Origin: Candidatus Wolbachia massiliensis
GTDB taxonomy: Bacteria > Pseudomonadota > Alphaproteobacteria > Rickettsiales > Anaplasmataceae
Assembly: GCF_014771645.1 (NCBI RefSeq)
Contig: NZ_CP061738.1
Coordinates: forward strand, 1,039,989 to 1,090,098
DNA: 50,110 nucleotides
Direction: 5' to 3'
Part shown: positions 46,587-50,110 of the stretch, in pieces
Position numbering within the stretch: position 1 is the first letter of the stretch
Layout of the letters: each line of letters begins with the position of its first letter
The notes under the pieces: model-generated
Seen by the model: only the letters and a program-made list of their open reading frames with translations
What the model was told of the DNA's origin: nothing
Database searches by the model: none
Made by a program: the position numbers and the translations under genes

Positions 46587-47612
46587 ATGATCAATGAAAG
46601 AATTGTAAGAGAGAGCTTAAAAAAGGTTATAGAGCAAAAAAGCGGTAAAGATGTGATAGCTCTTGGTATGATATCCTCAATCATTATTAAAGGTGGAAAT
46701 GTTGGTTTTGCACTTGAAATTTCTGGTAACACACAAGCAAGTGAAGAGTTAAGAAGAAGTTGCGAACAAGCTGTTAAAGCTATACCAGGAGTGGGAAAGG
46801 TAACTGTGGTTGCGACTGGTCAGAAACAAACTGTGCAACAAAAAACTAAATTGCACATAGAGGGGGTAAAGAATATAATTGTTGTGGCCTCCGGTAAAGG
46901 TGGTGTGGGTAAATCTACGGTTGCACTAAACGTTGCTCTCTCATTAGAAAAATTGAAACATAAAGTTGCACTGGTTGATGCAGATATATATGGCCCTTCA
47001 ATTCCTAAAATGCTTGGTACTGAAACATTAAAGCCTGAAATACAAAATGGTAAAGCGCTGCCTATAGAAAAGCATGGATTGCATACTATTTCAATCGGGT
47101 ATTTTATTGATAAAGATCGTGCAGCAATATGGCGCGGACCTATGATCACAAAAGCACTTTACAATTTGCTAATAGGGACAAGATGGTCTGATGTGGAATA
47201 TTTAATCATTGATACACCACCTGGAACTGGCGATGTGCATTTAAGTCTGATGGAAAATTTTAATTTAACCGGAGCAATAATAGTTTCAACTCCACAAGGG
47301 CTTGCTTTAATCGACGCACGCAAAATTTACGATATGTTTACAAAGCTCAGCGTACCGGTTATCGGTATTGTAGAAAACATGAGCTATTTTACTCAAAACG
47401 GCTTAGAAACATACATATTTGGAAAAGATGGTGTAAAAAGAATGTCTGAAGAGCTAGGCATTAAGCTCTTAGGCAGAATTCCTCTAGATCCACAAATATG
47501 CCATGCTTCTGATTGCGGAGATCCTTCAATGCTCAGTGAGGATTTAGCAAAATTTTATAAAGATATTGCTTTGGAAACATTGTGCAGCTGTAAAATTCTG
47601 AAAAAACCATAG
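46587..47612 (+). CDS. mrp: Mrp/NBP35-type iron-sulfur cluster carrier (ApbC)
   Basis: A P-loop NTPase of 341 residues from ATG 46587. The N-terminal MIP18/DUF59 domain covers residues ~1-85 (SSIIIKGGNVGFALEIS, then KAIPGVGKVTVVATGQ). The deviant Walker A is VASGKGGVGKSTVALNVA, followed by DADIYGPSIPKMLG, DTPPGTGDVHLSLMENF and VENMSYFTQNG. The usual CxxC after VENMSYF is not seen, which is a small oddity for cluster binding. An upstream TTG in the same frame is less likely. Confidence 0.9.
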   Translation: MINERIVRESLKKVIEQKSGKDVIALGMISSIIIKGGNVGFALEISGNTQASEELRRSCEQAVKAIPGVGKVTVVATGQKQTVQQKTKLHIEGVKNIIVVASGKGGVGKSTVALNVALSLEKLKHKVALVDADIYGPSIPKMLGTETLKPEIQNGKALPIEKHGLHTISIGYFIDKDRAAIWRGPMITKALYNLLIGTRWSDVEYLIIDTPPGTGDVHLSLMENFNLTGAIIVSTPQGLALIDARKIYDMFTKLSVPVIGIVENMSYFTQNGLETYIFGKDGVKRMSEELGIKLLGRIPLDPQICHASDCGDPSMLSEDLAKFYKDIALETLCSCKILKKP

Positions 47613-47930
47613 GCGCCAGTTGGTTTTAACTAAAATCAAGTATCTGGAATTTTAGGCATGAAATCCTCCATATAAAAAAGATTCACAAAGAACGTAACGC
47701 ACATACGACCTACACATGCTGAGGAAGATATGTTACCTAAAGCTTAATGGAAAAGTCTGCAGACGGAGATAGATTTTTGAGCTCTAAAAATACCTCTAAT
47801 TGTAATTATAATTAGGTTTAAAATATGCGGAAGTAATTTTTTTCATTAGGACAAGAAATTTGTTGTTGCATTTGCACATAGTTCGTAAAGTTTGTTTAAA
47901 CTATTTTCAAAATAGATAAAATATATTAGC
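47613..47930. other. Gene-free interval
   Basis: AT-rich sequence between mrp and the monooxygenase gene. I see no ORF, tRNA, strong hairpin or repeat family member. A promoter for the downstream gene probably lies near 47880-47925 but no clear consensus is present. Confidence 0.5.
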
Positions 47931-49106
47931 ATGAGTAAAATGAATCACGACGTAATTATTTCAGGTGGTGGATTACTTGGTCTTATTACTGCCATTGGTC
48001 TCAGTAATGACTCTATGTCAGTAGCTGTGATTGAGAAGAATAGTCTACCACGTATAATTGATGATAATCGAGCATTTGCTATTTCTCAGGGTTCTAAAAA
48101 AATATTAGAAAAGTTAGGGATTTGGCGGTTCTTAGAGGGTGAAGCTGAACCAATACTTGATATATGTATACTAGATAGAAATAGTCCAGTTACTGTGCAT
48201 TATAACCATAAAATGGTTGGTGAAGAACCAATGGGTTACGTTATTAACAATGCTATCATATGGAACGCAATCAATGATAATTTTTTGAATAAACTGAGTA
48301 TATACTCTCCACATTCCTACAAAACAATTGCTTGTGATGCGGGATATGTGGAAATGATTCTTGATAACAAACAGGAATTAATATCACCATTACTTATCTG
48401 TGCTGAAGGTAAGCACTCTAAATTACCAGGTTTATTTTCTATTCCAATAATAAAATTTGATTATAAACAAAGCAGTATAGTATGTAATGTAGAACATGAA
48501 CTTCATCACCAAAACTTAGCTGTAGAGCGCTTTTTCCCCGGTGGTCCATTTGCAATTTTGCCGATGAAGGGCGGTCATACCTCTTCGATAGTCTGGACAG
48601 AAAAATCTGAAATTTCAAAAATGTTAATAAATCTGTCTGGAGAGGAATTCACTATAGAACTTAAAAAAAGATTCGGCTCCTACTTGGGAGAAATTAAATT
48701 AGATGGTGAAAGAAAATCCTATCCTTTGAGCTTTGCATTCGCAAAAAAGCTGTATAGAAGCAGAGTTTTGCTGATCGGTGATGCAGCACACTCAATTCAT
48801 CCGGTTGCAGGTCAAGGGTTTAATCTTGGAATTAGAGATGTAGAGAGTGTTATAAGGCAAATAACTATTGCAAAGGCAGCTGGTATTGATGTTGGCAGTA
48901 GTTATCTGTTAGAGAAAATTTCACGTGATAGATGCTTTGACAATTTTACGATGGCACTTGCGACTGATGGGTTAAATAGGATATTCTCTAATAGAATATT
49001 CTGTGCTAAGGTGCTAAGAAGCCTTGGCTTAATGGTAGTTGAAAACTCAGATTTCTTCAAAAAACGCTTCATCCGACACGCCATGGGAACTATTGTTCCA
49101 GTTTGA
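47931..49106 (+). CDS. FAD-dependent monooxygenase, UbiH/UbiF/Coq6 family
   Basis: A 391-residue flavin hydroxylase of the ubiquinone pathway. The dinucleotide-binding IISGGGLLGLITAIGLS is at the N-terminus. The FAD ribityl motif VLLIGDAAHSIHPVAGQGFN, then LGIRDVESVIRQI, is typical of UbiH/F/I/L. Which ring position it hydroxylates cannot be told; one such enzyme often does several steps in Rickettsiales. A second in-frame ATG at codon 4 (MNHDVIISGGG) could be the true start. Together with ubiE it covers part of ubiquinone synthesis in this window. Confidence 0.9.
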   Translation: MSKMNHDVIISGGGLLGLITAIGLSNDSMSVAVIEKNSLPRIIDDNRAFAISQGSKKILEKLGIWRFLEGEAEPILDICILDRNSPVTVHYNHKMVGEEPMGYVINNAIIWNAINDNFLNKLSIYSPHSYKTIACDAGYVEMILDNKQELISPLLICAEGKHSKLPGLFSIPIIKFDYKQSSIVCNVEHELHHQNLAVERFFPGGPFAILPMKGGHTSSIVWTEKSEISKMLINLSGEEFTIELKKRFGSYLGEIKLDGERKSYPLSFAFAKKLYRSRVLLIGDAAHSIHPVAGQGFNLGIRDVESVIRQITIAKAAGIDVGSSYLLEKISRDRCFDNFTMALATDGLNRIFSNRIFCAKVLRSLGLMVVENSDFFKKRFIRHAMGTIVPV

Positions 49107-49124
49107 AATATCAAAAATTAACCT

Positions 49125-49325
49125 TAAGGTGTCATTCCAATACTCCTTTCTTCTGTCATCCAAGTACTGGTTCATTTTATGACGGTGTCATCCCAGTACT
49201 GGCTTTCTCACAAGGCTTACTTCGTCATCCCGCAGCGGGATCTCAGTCACAAATATTTAAGAAATTTACTAAATGATGAAAAAGGCAAAAGAAACTACCG
49301 AATGAAAGAAATTGGAAACAAATTT
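49125..49325. repeat. Palindromic repeat and Rpn-cassette 3' module
   Basis: GGTGTCATTCCAATACTCC and GGTGTCATCCCAGTACTGG belong to the palindromic family. From 49225, CAGCGGGATCTCAGTCACAA with the ~40-bp core (AAGAAATTTACTAAATGATG) matches 12510 and 22855. It is cut by an IS256 end remnant at about 49354. Confidence 0.7.
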
Positions 49326-49353
49326 GAGGCTCTGTCTAATTGGACCTTCTTAA

Positions 49354-49429
49354 CTTGATATTTTCTTCTGGCAGATTAAAAATCGAATTGAATTAAAAAA
49401 TGCGGCTTGACATACTTTTTTGAACATTC
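49354..49429 (+). mobile_element. IS256-family 3' end remnant
   Basis: Diverged copy of the last ~76 bp of the IS256-like element: CTTGATATTTTCTTC, the final transposase codons (KNRIELN and stop), and the terminal repeat up to TTTTTTGAACATTC. As at 8970, an Rpn fragment follows directly. Confidence 0.75.
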
Positions 49430-50110
49430 ACAGGGCGCTATCTTCCTGAAGTTGTTTTATTTCATCGTGTGAAAGACCGGTTGTTTGTGAGATAATATCA
49501 GCAGAAACACCAGCTTTGAGTAAATTTTTTGCAACTTCAATTTTTTCTGCTTGTCTGCCTTTTTCTTGACCGATTTGAATACCCATCTCCTCACCAATTT
49601 TTATGCCCTCTTCTCTACCTTCGTGTCTGCCCTTTTCAGTAGCGTCATCAAGTTTTTGAGCGAGGACAATCACGAATACGCTTGATTTCTTGTTCGTAGG
49701 CTATAAATTCTTTTTCTGACCAGTTGAACCTGTTTAGCTCTTCATATGCTTTTTCAATTATTGCATCACTTCCTATTATTTTTTCCAATTCCTTTTCATT
49801 AGTTTCATCTGCATATTTAAAGAACATTTTTCAACTATGTTTTCCAACTGATCTTCCTTTGTTTTGGGAAATTTTGGCAATTCAATAAACGTAAAATAAA
49901 AGTCTTTTAAATCGTGCGCATTGGTATTCTCATCCCGAATGGTGTGTTTTGATTTATATTCGGACTTGTCTGGAAACAGGGTGCAATCTGCTATAGCAAT
50001 AAAGATAATCTCTTTAAGATCTTGATATTGCTCACCCTTATCAGCCTGTCTTGAATAAGCTTTAGCAGCATAGTATTGGGCACGTTTCTCAAAGCCTTTA
50101 GTTTTAGCAA
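49430..50110 (-). pseudogene. Rpn/PD-(D/E)XK nuclease family pseudogene, runs off the window
   Basis: Minus-strand family text in several frames: C-terminal IEVAKNLLKAGVSADIISQT and DEIKQLQEDSAL (stop at 49428), then KKGR-type repeats (GREEGIKIGEEMGIQIGQE), then NRFNWSEKEFIAYEQEIKR in another frame, FTFIELPKFPKTKEDQLENI, and beyond 50000 AKAYSRQADKGEQYQDLKEI. It keeps more of the nuclease domain than the other copies, but frameshifts near 49660 and 49830 break it. The N-terminus lies outside the window. Confidence 0.75.

Noticed and set aside
1-50110. Cytoplasmic incompatibility genes (cifA/cifB) near the prophage-like left end
   Set aside because: No ORF shows the cifA/cifB pair arrangement or an OTU/Ulp1 deubiquitinase motif; the STAND genes have a different order of domains.

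Overview
The window reads as a chromosomal segment of a Wolbachia endosymbiont (Rickettsiales, Anaplasmataceae). This rests on the low GC, the conserved alphaproteobacterial housekeeping genes, many insertion sequences, repeated decayed Rpn-type PD-(D/E)XK ORFs, dispersed palindromic repeats, and a left-edge pair of XRE regulators plus RadC of the kind carried by prophage WO. The assignment is from memory of gene content; no search was run.

Layout. 1-1750: two XRE-type regulators and a RadC protein, all on the minus strand, followed by a short 5' remnant of a YifB/ComM Mg-chelatase gene. This may be a prophage/chromosome junction. 1880-4010: dispersed repeats, an Rpn pseudogene, an ankyrin remnant, and a consensus promoter upstream of strong hairpins with no ORF (candidate small RNA). 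4011-5363: phosphomannomutase/phosphoglucomutase. 5499-12149: an accessory patch with a coiled-coil protein cut by an IS256-like element, an IS630-like element, an IS5-like element, and a 5'-truncated protein with a C-terminal membrane hairpin. 12150-13753: palindromic repeats and an Rpn pseudogene. 13768-22549: housekeeping (typA, an exported class I amidotransferase-like protein, tRNA-Phe, coaD, a zf-CHCC protein, the conserved rpsB-tsf-pyrH-frr-uppS-cdsA cluster, tRNA-Asp). 22550-24280: repeats and another Rpn pseudogene. 24416-36540: gatB and secA, with two large paralogous STAND genes lying on either side of secA. 36599-49106: fumC, a small Wolbachia-type protein, rmuC, an MFS transporter, two tandem toxin-antitoxin modules, ubiE, ftsW, an rluC/rluD-type synthase, mrp and a ubiH-type monooxygenase. 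49107-50110: repeats, an IS256 end and a fifth Rpn pseudogene running off the window.

The most notable system is the STAND pair (25845-27596 and 31848-36540). Both have an N-terminal domain with a PD-(D/E)XK-like motif set (E, FDD, QAKH), resembling the Cap4/DUF4297 class of effector nucleases, followed by an NB-ARC ATPase. The second also has a winged-helix/HRLVQ region and about twelve 42-residue TPRs. This is the plan of an antiviral or effector-type STAND sensor. Both genes are broken by the same 961-bp IS5-like element. In the second gene, removing the IS and one CTA target duplication restores a single frame of about 1242 codons, so the loss looks recent.

Other structure: Rpn ORFs sit in recurring repeat modules whose outer end is a conserved 24-bp sequence, and two such ends face each other at 38102-38668. 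The two toxin-antitoxin modules are tandem duplicates with matching promoters, and one toxin is frameshifted. Long palindromes occur between conserved genes, including inside the rpsB-cdsA cluster.
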